Assembly: GCF_006384975.1 (NCBI RefSeq)
Contig: NZ_CP021645.1
Location: forward strand, 3,686,001-3,750,000
Reading direction: 5' to 3'
Length of the DNA: 64,000 nucleotides
DNA from: Pseudomonas oryzihabitans
Lineage (GTDB): Bacteria; Pseudomonadota; Gammaproteobacteria; Pseudomonadales; Pseudomonadaceae
Below the pieces are notes generated by a model. That model was given only the letters and a program-made list of their open reading frames with translations. It was not told the DNA's origin and did not search any database. Shown one piece after another: positions 26,834 through 35,375 of this stretch. How positions within the stretch are numbered: the stretch's first letter is position 1; every line of letters begins with the position of its first letter. Made by a program: the position numbers and the translations under genes.

Positions 26834-27772
26834 ATGCAGCGCATCCGCGTCATCGACTCCCACACCGGCGGTGAACCCACGCGCCTGGTGCTGGACGGTT
26901 TTCCCGAGCTCGGCCACGGCAGCATGGCCGAACGCCGCAGCCGCCTGGCTAGCGAGCACGATGCCTTCCGCCGGGCCTGCATGCGCGAACCGCGCGGCAA
27001 CGAGGTGCTGGTGGGTGCGCTGCTCTGCGAGCCGGTATCGCCTGCCGCCAGCGCTGGCGTGGTGTTCTTCAACGAGGTCGGTTATCTCGGCATGTGCGGC
27101 CACGGCACCATCGGTCTGGTGGTGTCCCTGGCCCATCTCGGCCGGATCGGCCCGGGCGACCACCTGATCGAGACGCCGGTAGGGGACGTCACCGCCACCC
27201 TGCACGAGGACGGCAGCGTCAGCGTGCGCAATGTGCCGGCCTACCGCTACCGCCAGGCCGTACAGGTAGAGATTCCTGGCCACGGCGCTGTCAGCGGCGA
27301 CATCGCCTGGGGCGGCAACTGGTTCTTCCTCTGTGCCGATCACGGCCAGCGCGTTGCGCCCGACAACCTCGACGGCCTGCTCGCCTTCAGCCTGGCCTTG
27401 CGCGGTGCTCTGGAAGCCGCCGGCATCACCGGCGCGCAGGGCGGCCATATCGATCACATCGAACTCTTCGCCGACGACCCGGACGGCGCCGACAGCCGCA
27501 GCTACGTGCTCTGCCCGGGCCGCGCCTACGACCGTTCGCCCTGCGGCACCGGCACCAGCGCCAAGCTGGCCTGCCTGGCGGCTGACGGCGACCTGGCGCC
27601 CGGTGCCGTCTGGCGCCAGGCCAGTGTCATCGGCAGTCGCTTCGAAGCCCATTATCAGCCCGGCGATGAAGGCCGCATCCTGCCGGTGATCCGTGGCCGT
27701 GCCCACGTCATGGCCGAAGCGACCCTACTGTTGGCCGAAGACGATCCCTTCGCCTGGGGTATTCCGGGGTGA
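26834..27772 (+). CDS. lhpA: 4-hydroxyproline 2-epimerase
   Basis: This 312-residue proline-racemase-family enzyme starts [19 protein letters not shown]. Both catalytic residues are cysteines: Cys in [12 protein letters not shown] (about 88) and Cys in [13 protein letters not shown] (about 237). Two catalytic Cys mean epimerase rather than dehydratase. It converts trans-4-hydroxy-L-proline to cis-4-hydroxy-D-proline, the first step of catabolism. It opens an operon with D-hydroxyproline dehydrogenase subunits, a regulator and a deaminase, which fixes the assignment. GTGA overlap with the next gene. Confidence 0.9.
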   Translation: MQRIRVIDSHTGGEPTRLVLDGFPELGHGSMAERRSRLASEHDAFRRACMREPRGNEVLVGALLCEPVSPAASAGVVFFNEVGYLGMCGHGTIGLVVSLAHLGRIGPGDHLIETPVGDVTATLHEDGSVSVRNVPAYRYRQAVQVEIPGHGAVSGDIAWGGNWFFLCADHGQRVAPDNLDGLLAFSLALRGALEAAGITGAQGGHIDHIELFADDPDGADSRSYVLCPGRAYDRSPCGTGTSAKLACLAADGDLAPGAVWRQASVIGSRFEAHYQPGDEGRILPVIRGRAHVMAEATLLLAEDDPFAWGIPG

Positions 27773-28884
27773 AGAAGGTGGCGGACGTCCTCGTCGTCGG
27801 CGGCGGCATCGTCGGTGCCAGCTGCGCCGCGGCCCTGGCCGCGCGTGGCTGCCGCGTGCGGGTGCTGGACGCCGGCCTGCCCGGCGCCTCCGCCGCTGGC
27901 ATGGGCCACCTGGTGGTGATGGACGACGACCCCGCCGAACTGACCCTGAGCGCCCGCTCCCTGGCGCTCTGGCGTGAGCTGGTGCCGCAATTGCCGAGCG
28001 CCGCCGACTACCGCAACTGCGGCACCCTCTGGCTGGCCCGCGATGCCGCTGAACTCGACCTCATCGAGCAGAAGCGTGCCCGATTGGATGCCCAGGGTAT
28101 CGCCAACCAGCCGCTGGACGCTGCGGCGACCGCCGCCGCCGAGCCGGCGCTGACTGCCCTGGCCGGCAGCCTGCAAGTACCCGGCGACGGTCTGCTCTAT
28201 GCCCCGGTGGTCGCCGCCTGGCTGCTGCAGCGCTCGCCACTGATCGAGTGTCAACGTGCCCGAGTGACTGCCGTCGAAGGTCAACGCGTGCGCCTGGACG
28301 ACGGGCGCTGGCTGACCGCCGATGCCGTGGTGCTCGCCGCTGGCCTGCAGGCCGCGAGTCTCTGCCCGGAGCTGCCGCTGGTGCCCAAGAAGGGCCACCT
28401 GCTGATCACCGATCGCTATCCTGCGCAGATCCACCATCAGTTGGTGGAGATCGGCTACGGCGCCAGCGCCCATGCCAGCAGCGGTGCTTCGGTGGCCTTC
28501 AACGTCCAGCCGCGGCCCTCCGGACAACTCTTGATCGGCTCCTCGCGGCAATTCGAGCGCCCGGATAGGGACGTGGAGCCCGCCGTGGTCGGCCAGTTGC
28601 TGCGCCGCGCCCTGGACTTCCTGCCCGGCCTGACGCATACCTCGCTGATCCGCGGCTGGACCGGCCAGCGCGCCGCCAGCCCCGATGGCCTGCCCTTGAT
28701 CGGCGCCCATCCCGACCAGCCGGGGCTGTGGCTAGCGGTCGGTCACGAAGGCCTGGGCGTCACCACCGCGCCCGCCACTGCCGAAGCCATAGTCGCCAGT
28801 CTGTTCGGCGAACAGCCGGGGTTCCACGTGGAACCCTTCGCGCCCAGCCGTTTCGTGACCACCCCGAGGAGCCAGGCATGCTGA
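27769..28884 (+). CDS. lhpB: D-hydroxyproline dehydrogenase, DAO-type FAD subunit
   Basis: This 371-residue protein has a GTG start overlapping the epimerase stop. The N-terminal FAD motif [21 protein letters not shown] and the late [18 protein letters not shown] / [17 protein letters not shown] segments are typical of D-amino-acid oxidase-like (DadA/glycine oxidase) subunits. With the next two genes it should form the hetero-oligomeric dehydrogenase oxidising cis-4-hydroxy-D-proline to pyrroline-4-hydroxy-2-carboxylate (the LhpBEF system). Gene order B-F-E matches that recalled from P. aeruginosa. Confidence 0.82.
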   Translation: MKKVADVLVVGGGIVGASCAAALAARGCRVRVLDAGLPGASAAGMGHLVVMDDDPAELTLSARSLALWRELVPQLPSAADYRNCGTLWLARDAAELDLIEQKRARLDAQGIANQPLDAAATAAAEPALTALAGSLQVPGDGLLYAPVVAAWLLQRSPLIECQRARVTAVEGQRVRLDDGRWLTADAVVLAAGLQAASLCPELPLVPKKGHLLITDRYPAQIHHQLVEIGYGASAHASSGASVAFNVQPRPSGQLLIGSSRQFERPDRDVEPAVVGQLLRRALDFLPGLTHTSLIRGWTGQRAASPDGLPLIGAHPDQPGLWLAVGHEGLGVTTAPATAEAIVASLFGEQPGFHVEPFAPSRFVTTPRSQAC

Positions 28885-29114
28885 CCCTGACCATCGACGG
28901 CGAACGCCTGGAGGTCCGCCCCGGCAGCCTGCTCACGGCGGCCCTGGCCAAGAGTCGCGATCCCGCGGCGCGGCGCTCGGTAGGCGGTGAAGCCCGGGCG
29001 CCCTTTTGTGGCATGGGCATCTGCCAGGAATGCCGGGTGCAGGTCGACGGCGTACGCCGCCTGGCCTGCCAGACCCCTTGCCAGGACGGCATGCAGGTGG
29101 AGCGACTGCCATGA
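28878..29114 (+). CDS. lhpF: D-hydroxyproline dehydrogenase, [2Fe-2S] subunit
   Basis: This 78-residue ferredoxin-like protein starts at ATG 28878, overlapping the previous gene by 7 bp; a longer frame upstream is not similar to anything. Four cysteines are spaced C-GMGI-C-QE-C and then C in ACQTPC, as in the small (2Fe-2S)-binding subunits of hydroxyproline and octopine/nopaline dehydrogenases. It passes electrons between the two flavoprotein subunits. The stop overlaps the following start by 4 bp. Confidence 0.85.
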   Translation: MLTLTIDGERLEVRPGSLLTAALAKSRDPAARRSVGGEARAPFCGMGICQECRVQVDGVRRLACQTPCQDGMQVERLP

Positions 29115-30346
29115 CGACCCAACATTGCGACCTGCTCATCATCGGCGCCGGCCCGGCTGGTCTCGCTGCCGCGCGTGCTGCCAGCGGCCGGGGCTTGAAC
29201 CTGACGCTGCTGGACGACAACCCCCTGCCAGGCGGGCAGATCTGGCGTGCCCGAGCGGGCCAGGTCGCCGCCGAAGTCGGCCAGCTGCCGGCAGACGTCA
29301 CTCTGCTCACCCAGACCCGCGTCGCCGCTGTCCTAGGCACGCACCAGCTACTGCTGGAGGACGCGACGGGCAGCCGCCCCCTGACTTTCGACACCCTCAT
29401 CCTCTGCACCGGCGCCCGCGAATTGCTGCTGCCCTTCCCGGGCTGGACGCTGCCCGGCGTGACCGGGGCCGGCGGCTTGCAGGCCTTGATCAAGGGCGGT
29501 GTCGAGGTCGCCGGTGAGCGCCTCGTCGTCGCCGGCACCGGGCCGCTGCTGCTGGCCAGCGCCGCCACGGCGCGCCAAGCCGGCGCACGGGTAGCCCTGG
29601 TCGCTGAACAGGCCGAACGCCGCGCCGTGCTCGACTTCGGCCTGGGACTCTGGCGCTGGCCGAACAAACTGCGCCAGGCGCTGACCCTGGCCACGCCCCG
29701 CTACAGTCCCGCTACCTGGGTCGAAGCCGCCCTCGGCACCGACCGCCTCGAAGCCGTGCGCCTGCGCCAGGGCGAACGGCGCTGGGAGATAGCCTGCGAC
29801 CGCCTGGCCTGTGGCTACGGCCTGGTGCCCAATGTCGAACTGGCCCAGAGCCTGGGCTGCACGACCCTGGACGGCGCCGTGGCCGTGGATGACCTGCAGC
29901 GCACCGCTCAGCCGCACATCCTGGCCGCCGGCGAATGCACTGGCATCGGCGGCAACGAACTGGCCCAGGCCACCGGCCGCATCGCCGGCCTGGTCGCCAG
30001 CGACCAGCTCGAGGCCGCCCGTGCCGCGCAGCCTGAAGCCCGCGCCTGGCGCCGCTTTGCCGCCCAACTGGCGCAGACCTTCGCCCTCAATCCCGCCATC
30101 GCCCGCCTGGCCCGACCGGACACCCTGGTCTGCCGCTGCGAGGATGTTTCCCTCGGCGCCCTGGTCGGCCATGCCGACTGGACCCAGGCCAAGCTGCGCA
30201 GTCGCTGCGGCATGGGCGCCTGCCAGGGCCGCATCTGCGGCCAGGCCACCCGTGTCTTGCTCGGCTGGACGCCACCGGCCCCACGCTTTCCGCTGCAACC
30301 CACCCGTATCGACAGCCTCCTGACCCTGACCGAGGACGACGCATGA
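29111..30346 (+). CDS. lhpE: D-hydroxyproline dehydrogenase, FAD/NAD-type subunit with BFD-like cluster
   Basis: This 411-residue protein starts at ATG 29111 (ATGA overlap). It has an N-terminal FAD motif LLIIGAGPAGLAAARAASGRG, an internal second dinucleotide motif VVAGTGPLLLASAATARQAG (about 140), and a C-terminal BFD-like [2Fe-2S] domain with cysteines in VCRCEDVSLG and CGMGACQGRICG. This arrangement is the alpha subunit of heteromeric amino-acid dehydrogenases. It follows the ferredoxin-like and DAO-like subunits and should complete the D-hydroxyproline dehydrogenase. Confidence 0.83.
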   Translation: MTTQHCDLLIIGAGPAGLAAARAASGRGLNLTLLDDNPLPGGQIWRARAGQVAAEVGQLPADVTLLTQTRVAAVLGTHQLLLEDATGSRPLTFDTLILCTGARELLLPFPGWTLPGVTGAGGLQALIKGGVEVAGERLVVAGTGPLLLASAATARQAGARVALVAEQAERRAVLDFGLGLWRWPNKLRQALTLATPRYSPATWVEAALGTDRLEAVRLRQGERRWEIACDRLACGYGLVPNVELAQSLGCTTLDGAVAVDDLQRTAQPHILAAGECTGIGGNELAQATGRIAGLVASDQLEAARAAQPEARAWRRFAAQLAQTFALNPAIARLARPDTLVCRCEDVSLGALVGHADWTQAKLRSRCGMGACQGRICGQATRVLLGWTPPAPRFPLQPTRIDSLLTLTEDDA

Positions 30347-31134
30347 CCCCCGCCGCCCACCTGGACGCCCTGAGCCGCGCCCGGCCCGCCGACCTGCCCG
30401 CGCTGCTCGCCAGCCTGAGCCTGGTGGCACCGCTGCTCGACGCCATCCCCGGCGTGGTGTTCTTCGTCAAGGATCTGGAGGCGCGCTATGTGCTGGTCAA
30501 CCTGACCCTGGCCCAACGCTGCGGCTACGAGAGCGTCGCCGAATTGCTCGGCAAGACCGCCGAGGAAGTCTTTCCCGCGCCCCTGGGGGGCGCCTACGCC
30601 GAGCAGGATCGCCGCGTGTTGCGCGAAGGCCTGGCGCTGGACGACCAACTGGAGCTGCACCTCTACGCCGGTCGCACCCCCGGCTGGTGCCTGACCCGCA
30701 AGCTGCCGCTGCACGACGCCCAGGGCCAGCTGATGGGCATGGCCGGCATCTCCCACGATCTGCAGGCGCCGGCCGCCGATCATCCGGCCCACGCCAAGGT
30801 GGCCGAGGTCGATCGCTATCTGCGCGAGCACTATGCCCAGCCTCTTTCGGTGGGCGAACTGAGCCAGCGGGTGGGACTGTCGGTCTCCCAGCTGGAGCGC
30901 CAGTGCAAGCGCATCCTGCGTCTCACGCCCCAGCAGCTGCTGCACAAGGCCCGGCTCGACGCCGCCTCGCGCCTGCTGGCCCGCGATCTGCCCGTCACCG
31001 AGGTGGCCCTGGCCTGTGGCTACACCGACCACAGCGCCTTCAGCCGCCAGTTCCGCCGTCTCACCGGCCTGTCGCCCCGGCAATACCGCGACTCTCTCAA
31101 GCCCCGTTCCCGTCTGGAGGAAACCCCCGCATGA
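30343..31134 (+). CDS. lhpR: PAS-AraC transcriptional regulator inside the hydroxyproline operon
   Basis: This 263-residue protein has an N-terminal PAS fold (about 30-135: LDAIPGVVFFVKDLEARYVLVN ... GISHDLQ) and a C-terminal AraC double HTH (about 155-255: YAQPLSVGELSQRVGLSVSQLERQCKRILRLTPQQ and TEVALACGYTDHSAFSRQFRRLTGLSP). It overlaps its neighbours by 4 bp on both sides and is therefore produced with the enzymes. It is likely the hydroxyproline-responsive activator corresponding to LhpR, so the operon is probably self-amplifying. Symbol by context only. Confidence 0.8.
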   Translation: MTPAAHLDALSRARPADLPALLASLSLVAPLLDAIPGVVFFVKDLEARYVLVNLTLAQRCGYESVAELLGKTAEEVFPAPLGGAYAEQDRRVLREGLALDDQLELHLYAGRTPGWCLTRKLPLHDAQGQLMGMAGISHDLQAPAADHPAHAKVAEVDRYLREHYAQPLSVGELSQRVGLSVSQLERQCKRILRLTPQQLLHKARLDAASRLLARDLPVTEVALACGYTDHSAFSRQFRRLTGLSPRQYRDSLKPRSRLEETPA

Positions 31135-32051
31135 GCACTCCCCGCGTCAACTGGAGCGGCGTCTTTCCCGCCGTCACCACCCAATTCAACGATGACTTCT
31201 CGGTCAACCTGGAGAAGACCCATGGCGTGATCAGCAACCTGGTACGCGATGGCGTCTCCGGTCTGGTGATGTGCGGCACCGTGGGCGAGAACACCTCCCT
31301 GACCCTGGAAGAAAAGATCTCCCTGGTGGAGGTCGCCAAGGACGCCGCCGGCGGGCGCGTACCGGTGATCTGCGGCGTGGCCGAATTCACCAGCCTCAAT
31401 GCCACCCGCACCGCCCAGGCGGTAGGGCGCGCCGGCGCCGACGGCATCATGCTCATGCCGGCCCTGGTCTACTCGGCCAAGCCCCACGAGACCGCGGCCC
31501 ACTTCCGCAGCGTGGCCAGCGCCCTCGACCTGCCGCTGATGGTCTACAACAACCCGCCCATCTACAAGAACGATGTCACCCCGGACATCCTCATCTCCCT
31601 GGCCGACGTCGACAACATCGTCTGTTTCAAGGATTCCTCCGGCGACACCCGCCGCTTCATCGACGTGCGCAACGAGGTGGGCGACCGCTTCGTGCTGTTC
31701 GCCGGTCTCGACGACGTGGTGCTGGAGAGCATCGCCGTGGGCGCCGAGGGCTGGGTCTCGGGCATGTCCAACATCTTCCCCACCGAAGGCGAAACCATCT
31801 TCCGCCTGGCCAAGGCTGGCCGCTTCGCCGAAGCCATGCCGCTCTACGAATGGTTCATGCCGCTGCTGCACCTGGATGCCCGCCCGGATCTGGTGCAGTG
31901 CATCAAGCTCTGCGAAGAACTCGCCGGCCGCGGCAGCGCCCTGACCCGTCCGCCGCGCCTGGCTCTGCCAGAAGCGGATCGCACTTTCGTCGAACGCCTG
32001 ATGGCCAAGGCCCTGGAAACCCGTCCGACACTGCCGGACGTAGGGATCTGA
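31131..32051 (+). CDS. lhpC: 1-pyrroline-4-hydroxy-2-carboxylate deaminase (DapA family)
   Basis: This 306-residue TIM-barrel protein of the dihydrodipicolinate synthase family starts MSTPRVNWSGVFPAVTTQF. It has GTVGENTSLTLEEK in the substrate loop and the Schiff-base lysine in IVCFKDSSGDTRR (about 164-176). In this operon it should deaminate pyrroline-4-hydroxy-2-carboxylate to alpha-ketoglutarate semialdehyde. The dehydrogenase for the last step and a hydroxyproline transporter are absent from the window. ATGA overlap with the regulator gene. Confidence 0.85.
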   Translation: MSTPRVNWSGVFPAVTTQFNDDFSVNLEKTHGVISNLVRDGVSGLVMCGTVGENTSLTLEEKISLVEVAKDAAGGRVPVICGVAEFTSLNATRTAQAVGRAGADGIMLMPALVYSAKPHETAAHFRSVASALDLPLMVYNNPPIYKNDVTPDILISLADVDNIVCFKDSSGDTRRFIDVRNEVGDRFVLFAGLDDVVLESIAVGAEGWVSGMSNIFPTEGETIFRLAKAGRFAEAMPLYEWFMPLLHLDARPDLVQCIKLCEELAGRGSALTRPPRLALPEADRTFVERLMAKALETRPTLPDVGI

Positions 32052-32125
32052 GGCCAGGCTTTATCCGGCCATGGCGGTCCGCCGACGCGGCCGCTCTGTA
32101 TTAACCGCCATGGCCGCGAGAGACC

Positions 32126-32219
32126 GTAGGTTGGGTTGAGACGGCTCCATCGTCGAAGCCCAACATTGCCCGGGCTCCGAGACACTGTTGGGCTTCGCTG
32201 CGCTCAACCCAACCTACGG
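32126..32219. repeat. Dispersed palindromic repeat, copy C
   Basis: Nearly identical to copy A in both sequence and half order (GTAGGTTGGGTTGAGACGGC... to CAACCCAACCTACGG). It begins 75 bp after the deaminase stop. The flanking motif CCGCCATGGCCGCGA recurs at 32106 and 32251 and near copy A at 16412, so the flanks are repeated too. Confidence 0.8.
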
Positions 32220-32296
32220 TGGCCTGTAGGAGCGGTCGCCGCAGCGAACCGCCATGGCCGCGATAGACACCAACGCCCTCATTCCACGCCGATCCA

Positions 32297-32334
32297 CCCC
32301 CTCTCCCGTCTGCGGGAGAGGGCTGGGGTGAGGG
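32297..32334. repeat. GC-rich hairpin repeat, single copy
   Basis: CCCTCTCCC-GTCTGC-GGGAGAGGG followed by CTGGGGTGAGGG, the same unit as the array at 18695-19039. It probably lies at the end of the hydroxyproline transcript. From 32335 to about 32500 I see nothing further that is supportable. Confidence 0.65.
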
Positions 32335-32535
32335 CGCTCTCCCCCCGATCCCACCTCATTCACCCAGAAACCCGGCCACGTTTTTCGTCCCGTGCCGCCG
32401 TCCATACCCAAGACGTCACTCTCGGTCTTCCAGGCGACGGGAGATACCCGGTACAAGGGCACTGTACGCAACGCTTTCGTCTATACTAGGCCGCTCATTT
32501 CCCAAGCCACGTGGTAGAACGCACGAAAGCTACTG

Positions 32536-32613
32536 CGCTCGACCGAGCGGCGTTGAAAATCGTCTCAAAATGCTCATTTACCCGGCGTAAACTGCGCTTT
32601 TTCGACGATTTTC
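32536..32613 (+). ncRNA. Structured leader upstream of purE
   Basis: Three nested or adjacent stems precede purE: CGCTCG-AC-CGAGCG (32536-32549); an outer stem GAAAATCGTC (32555-32564) / GACGATTTTC (32604-32613); and inside it TTTAC-CCGGC-GTAAA (32577-32591). A 60-codon frame (32511-32693) runs through the same stretch. A cis-acting RNA or attenuator for purine genes is plausible, but no known riboswitch signature was recognised. Confidence 0.4.
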
Positions 32614-32689
32614 GCCTGGCTCGTCCTTCGCTCGCGACGCTTTCGCACGCTCTACCTCCGCGTGGCTTCTTCATTTCAGAGGCACGACG

Positions 32690-33184
32690 ATGAGCGCACT
32701 CGTAGGCGTGATCATGGGCTCCAAGTCCGACTGGTCCACCCTGAGCCACACCGCCGACATGCTGGACAAGCTGGGCATTCCCCACGAAGTGAAGGTGGTC
32801 TCCGCCCACCGCACCCCCGATCTGCTGTTCCAGTACGCCGAAGAGGCGGCCGGTCGCGGTATCGAAGTGATCATCGCCGGAGCCGGAGGCGCCGCCCACC
32901 TGCCGGGCATGTGCGCCGCCAAGACCCACCTACCGGTGCTCGGCGTGCCGGTGCAGTCGTCCATGCTCTCGGGCGTCGACTCCCTGCTGTCCATCGTGCA
33001 GATGCCCGCCGGCGTACCGGTCGCCACCCTGGCCATCGGCAAGGCCGGTGCGATCAACGCCGCCTTGCTGTCCGCCAGCATCCTCGGCGGCAAGTATCCC
33101 GAGTACCAAGAGCGGTTGAACGCCTTCCGCGAAGAGCAGACCCGCACCGTGCTGGACAACCCCGATCCGAGGGACCAGGCATGA
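32690..33184 (+). CDS. purE: N5-carboxyaminoimidazole ribonucleotide mutase
   Basis: This 164-residue class I PurE has [20 protein letters not shown] at the N-terminus, [16 protein letters not shown], and the AIR-binding [24 protein letters not shown]. It shifts the carboxyl group of N5-CAIR to CAIR in purine synthesis and forms an octamer. GAGGCAC lies before the ATG. It is coupled to purK by an ATGA overlap and preceded by a long, strongly structured leader. Confidence 0.95.
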   Translation: MSALVGVIMGSKSDWSTLSHTADMLDKLGIPHEVKVVSAHRTPDLLFQYAEEAAGRGIEVIIAGAGGAAHLPGMCAAKTHLPVLGVPVQSSMLSGVDSLLSIVQMPAGVPVATLAIGKAGAINAALLSASILGGKYPEYQERLNAFREEQTRTVLDNPDPRDQA

Positions 33185-34263
33185 AGATCGGCGTCATCGG
33201 TGGCGGCCAGCTGGGCCGCATGCTCGCCCTGGCCGGCACCCCGCTGGGCATGAACTTCGCCTTCCTCGATCCGGCCCCGGACGCCTGCGCTGCGGCGCTC
33301 GGTGAGCACCTGCGCGCCGACTACGGTGACCAGAACCACCTGCGCCAGCTGGCTGACGAAGTCGATCTGGTCACCTTCGAATTCGAGAGCGTTCCGGCCG
33401 AGACCGTGGCCTTCCTCTCGCAATTCGTCCCGGTCTATCCGTCCGCCGAAGCCCTGCGCATCGCTCGCGATCGGCTGTTCGAGAAGTCCATGTTCCGCGA
33501 CCTGGGCATCCCCACCCCGGCGTTCGCCGACATCCTCTCCCAGGCTGACCTGGACGCCGCCGTGGCCCGCATCGGTCTGCCGGCGGTGCTCAAGACCCGC
33601 ACCCTGGGCTACGACGGCAAGGGCCAGAAGGTCCTGCGCCAGCCGGAAGACGTGGCCGGCGCCTTCGCCGAACTGGGCAGCGTGCCCCTGCTGCTGGAAG
33701 GCTTCGTGCCCTTCACCGGAGAAGTCTCCCTGGTGGCCGTGCGCGGTCGCGATGGCGAGGTGCGCAGCTATCCGCTGGTACACAACACCCACGAGAGCGG
33801 CATCCTGCGGCTGTCGGTGGCCAGCTCCGACCATCCGCTGCAAGCCCTTGCCGAGGACTATGCCCGTCGCGTGCTGGAGCAACTCGACTACGTTGGCGTG
33901 CTGGCCTTCGAATTCTTCGAGGTCGAGGGTGGCCTCAAGGCCAACGAGATCGCCCCGCGGGTGCACAACTCCGGGCACTGGACCATCGAAGGCGCCGAGT
34001 GCAGCCAGTTCGAGAACCACCTGCGTGCCGTGGCCGGCCTGCCGCTGGGCTCCACCGCCAAGGTCGGCGAGAGTGCCATGGTCAACTTCATCGGTTCGGT
34101 CCCCCCGGTAGCCGCTGTCACCGCCCTGGAAGACTGCCACCTGCACCACTACGGCAAGGCCTTCAAGGCCGGGCGCAAGGTCGGCCATGCCACCCTGCGC
34201 AGCGCCGACTTAGCGACCCTGCAGACCCGCATCGCCACCCTGGAAGCCCTGATCCAGGACTGA
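33181..34263 (+). CDS. purK: N5-carboxyaminoimidazole ribonucleotide synthase
   Basis: This 360-residue ATP-grasp enzyme starts [19 protein letters not shown]. It has [16 protein letters not shown], the ATP-binding [17 protein letters not shown], and the metal/phosphate region [23 protein letters not shown]. It makes N5-CAIR from AIR, bicarbonate and ATP, delivering it to PurE. The start overlaps the purE stop. A strong T-tailed terminator begins five bases after its stop. Confidence 0.95.
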   Translation: MKIGVIGGGQLGRMLALAGTPLGMNFAFLDPAPDACAAALGEHLRADYGDQNHLRQLADEVDLVTFEFESVPAETVAFLSQFVPVYPSAEALRIARDRLFEKSMFRDLGIPTPAFADILSQADLDAAVARIGLPAVLKTRTLGYDGKGQKVLRQPEDVAGAFAELGSVPLLLEGFVPFTGEVSLVAVRGRDGEVRSYPLVHNTHESGILRLSVASSDHPLQALAEDYARRVLEQLDYVGVLAFEFFEVEGGLKANEIAPRVHNSGHWTIEGAECSQFENHLRAVAGLPLGSTAKVGESAMVNFIGSVPPVAAVTALEDCHLHHYGKAFKAGRKVGHATLRSADLATLQTRIATLEALIQD

Positions 34264-34267
34264 TGCC

Positions 34268-34297
34268 AAACGGTTTCCGCATGCGGAAACCGTTTTT
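34268..34297 (+). terminator. Rho-independent terminator after purK
   Basis: A perfect palindrome AAACGGTTTCCGCA / TGCGGAAACCGTTT runs into a T-stretch (CGTTTTTCCC). It is A-rich on the other flank, so it may work in both directions. Confidence 0.85.
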
Positions 34298-34391
34298 CCC
34301 TGAACCTCGACGGACCACCGACTGTCGGAGAGTACAACGACGCCTGCTGACGCGCGTCGTCCTACCAGCACTCAAACAGGGGATTCTTCAC

Positions 34392-34640
34392 ATGGGCATC
34401 ATCGCAACCATCATCATCGGTCTCATCGTCGGCCTGGTTGCCCGCTTCCTCAAGCCGGGCGACGACAGCATGGGCTGGATCATGACCATCATCCTGGGCA
34501 TCGTCGGCTCCGTGGTCGCCACCTACCTGGGCCAGGCCCTGGGCATCTACCAGGCCGGTCAGGGCGCAGGCTTCATCGGTGCCGTGGTCGGTGCCGTCAT
34601 CGTGCTGTTCATCTACGGCATGATCACCAAACGTCGCTAA
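34392..34640 (+). CDS. GlsB/YeaQ/YmgE-family small membrane protein
   Basis: This 82-residue protein has three hydrophobic helices: MGIIATIIIGLIVGLVARFL, IMTIILGIVGSVVATYLG and GAVVGAVIVLFIYGMI. The GLVARFLKPG motif after helix 1 and the Gly-rich helices define the transglycosylase-associated/YeaQ family, small inner-membrane proteins linked to general stress. AGGGGAT precedes the ATG. It lies between two terminators and so has its own promoter. The molecular role is unknown. Confidence 0.87.
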   Translation: MGIIATIIIGLIVGLVARFLKPGDDSMGWIMTIILGIVGSVVATYLGQALGIYQAGQGAGFIGAVVGAVIVLFIYGMITKRR

Positions 34641-34646
34641 GACGGT

Positions 34647-34719
34647 GCTTCGCCTCGGCGAAGCCCTAGCAGCACAGGTTTCAGCCCTCGGAGTCGCCCG
34701 TCGACCCGGGGGCTTTTTT
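34647..34719 (+). terminator. Double hairpin terminator
   Basis: GCTTCGCC-TC-GGCGAAGC (34647-34664) is followed by AGCCCTCGG (34683-34691) pairing with CCGGGGGCT (34706-34714, one G-U pair) and then TTTTTT. The second stem is a standard terminator for the YeaQ-like gene. Confidence 0.8.
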
Positions 34720-34807
34720 ATGGACACCGCTCTGGCTCGCAGCGCAACACTGGACCCTAGGCCCGCCGCACCGCACACTCGATCTTTTGCGCCGCCGCTA
34801 CCTGCCC

Positions 34808-35356
34808 ATGTCCAGACTGCTCATCACCCTGCTGCTCGCCAGCCTGCCGCTGCTGACTCACGCCGCCAAGGGCGAACCGCCGGAAACCAACTGGCTCGAC
34901 CTGCTCACCGCGGAAGACCGTCGAGCCCTGGAAACCATGCCCGAGATCACCCATGACACACCCGAAGCGCCCGGCGGCTTCGGCGCGCCGGGTGGACTCA
35001 AACAGAAGGACAGCCGCCTGCCCGCGGTAATGCACTCCACTCGTACCGTGGCGGCCTTGAATGGCAAGACCATCCGCCTGGGTGGTTTTCCGGTACCCCT
35101 GGAGACCGACGCCAAGGGCAATTTCCGCGAATTCTTCCTGGTGCCCTATCCGGGCGCCTGTATCCATGTCCCGCCGCCACCGCCGAACCAGATTGTGCTG
35201 GTGCGCTATCCCAAGGGCGTGCCGCTGCCGGATATCTACGAACCCTACTGGGTCATCGGCACCCTGCACACCGAGGCGGTCGACAACGACCTGGCCCAGG
35301 CGTCCTACACCCTGGATGCCAGCAAGGTACGCAAGGTCGAGGAGAGCGACCTTTAG
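34808..35356 (+). CDS. Exported DUF3299 protein
   Basis: This 182-residue protein has a signal peptide (MSRLLITLLLASLPLLTHA). The mature part contains TNWLDLLTAEDRRALETMP, GKTIRLGGFPVPLE and the family hallmark YPGACIHVPPPPPNQIVLV. DUF3299 proteins are periplasmic and often sit near transport or lipoprotein genes; the function is unknown. A TTG-initiated longer form is possible, but ATG 34808 gives the signal peptide. The stop abuts a remnant of the dispersed palindromic repeat (ATTGGGCTGAGACGG), beside the IS110 insertion. Confidence 0.85.
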   Translation: MSRLLITLLLASLPLLTHAAKGEPPETNWLDLLTAEDRRALETMPEITHDTPEAPGGFGAPGGLKQKDSRLPAVMHSTRTVAALNGKTIRLGGFPVPLETDAKGNFREFFLVPYPGACIHVPPPPPNQIVLVRYPKGVPLPDIYEPYWVIGTLHTEAVDNDLAQASYTLDASKVRKVEESDL

Positions 35357-35375
35357 ATTGGGCTGAGACGGACGG

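Noticed and set aside
30687..31130. N-terminal extension of the DapA-family deaminase
   Set aside because: The extended frame reads through the AraC regulator gene in another frame; the family start is MSTPRVNW at 31131.
32511..32693. 60-codon frame before purE as a protein gene
   Set aside because: It overlaps the purE start, lacks a good ribosome site and lies in strongly paired RNA. I keep it only as part of the leader finding.
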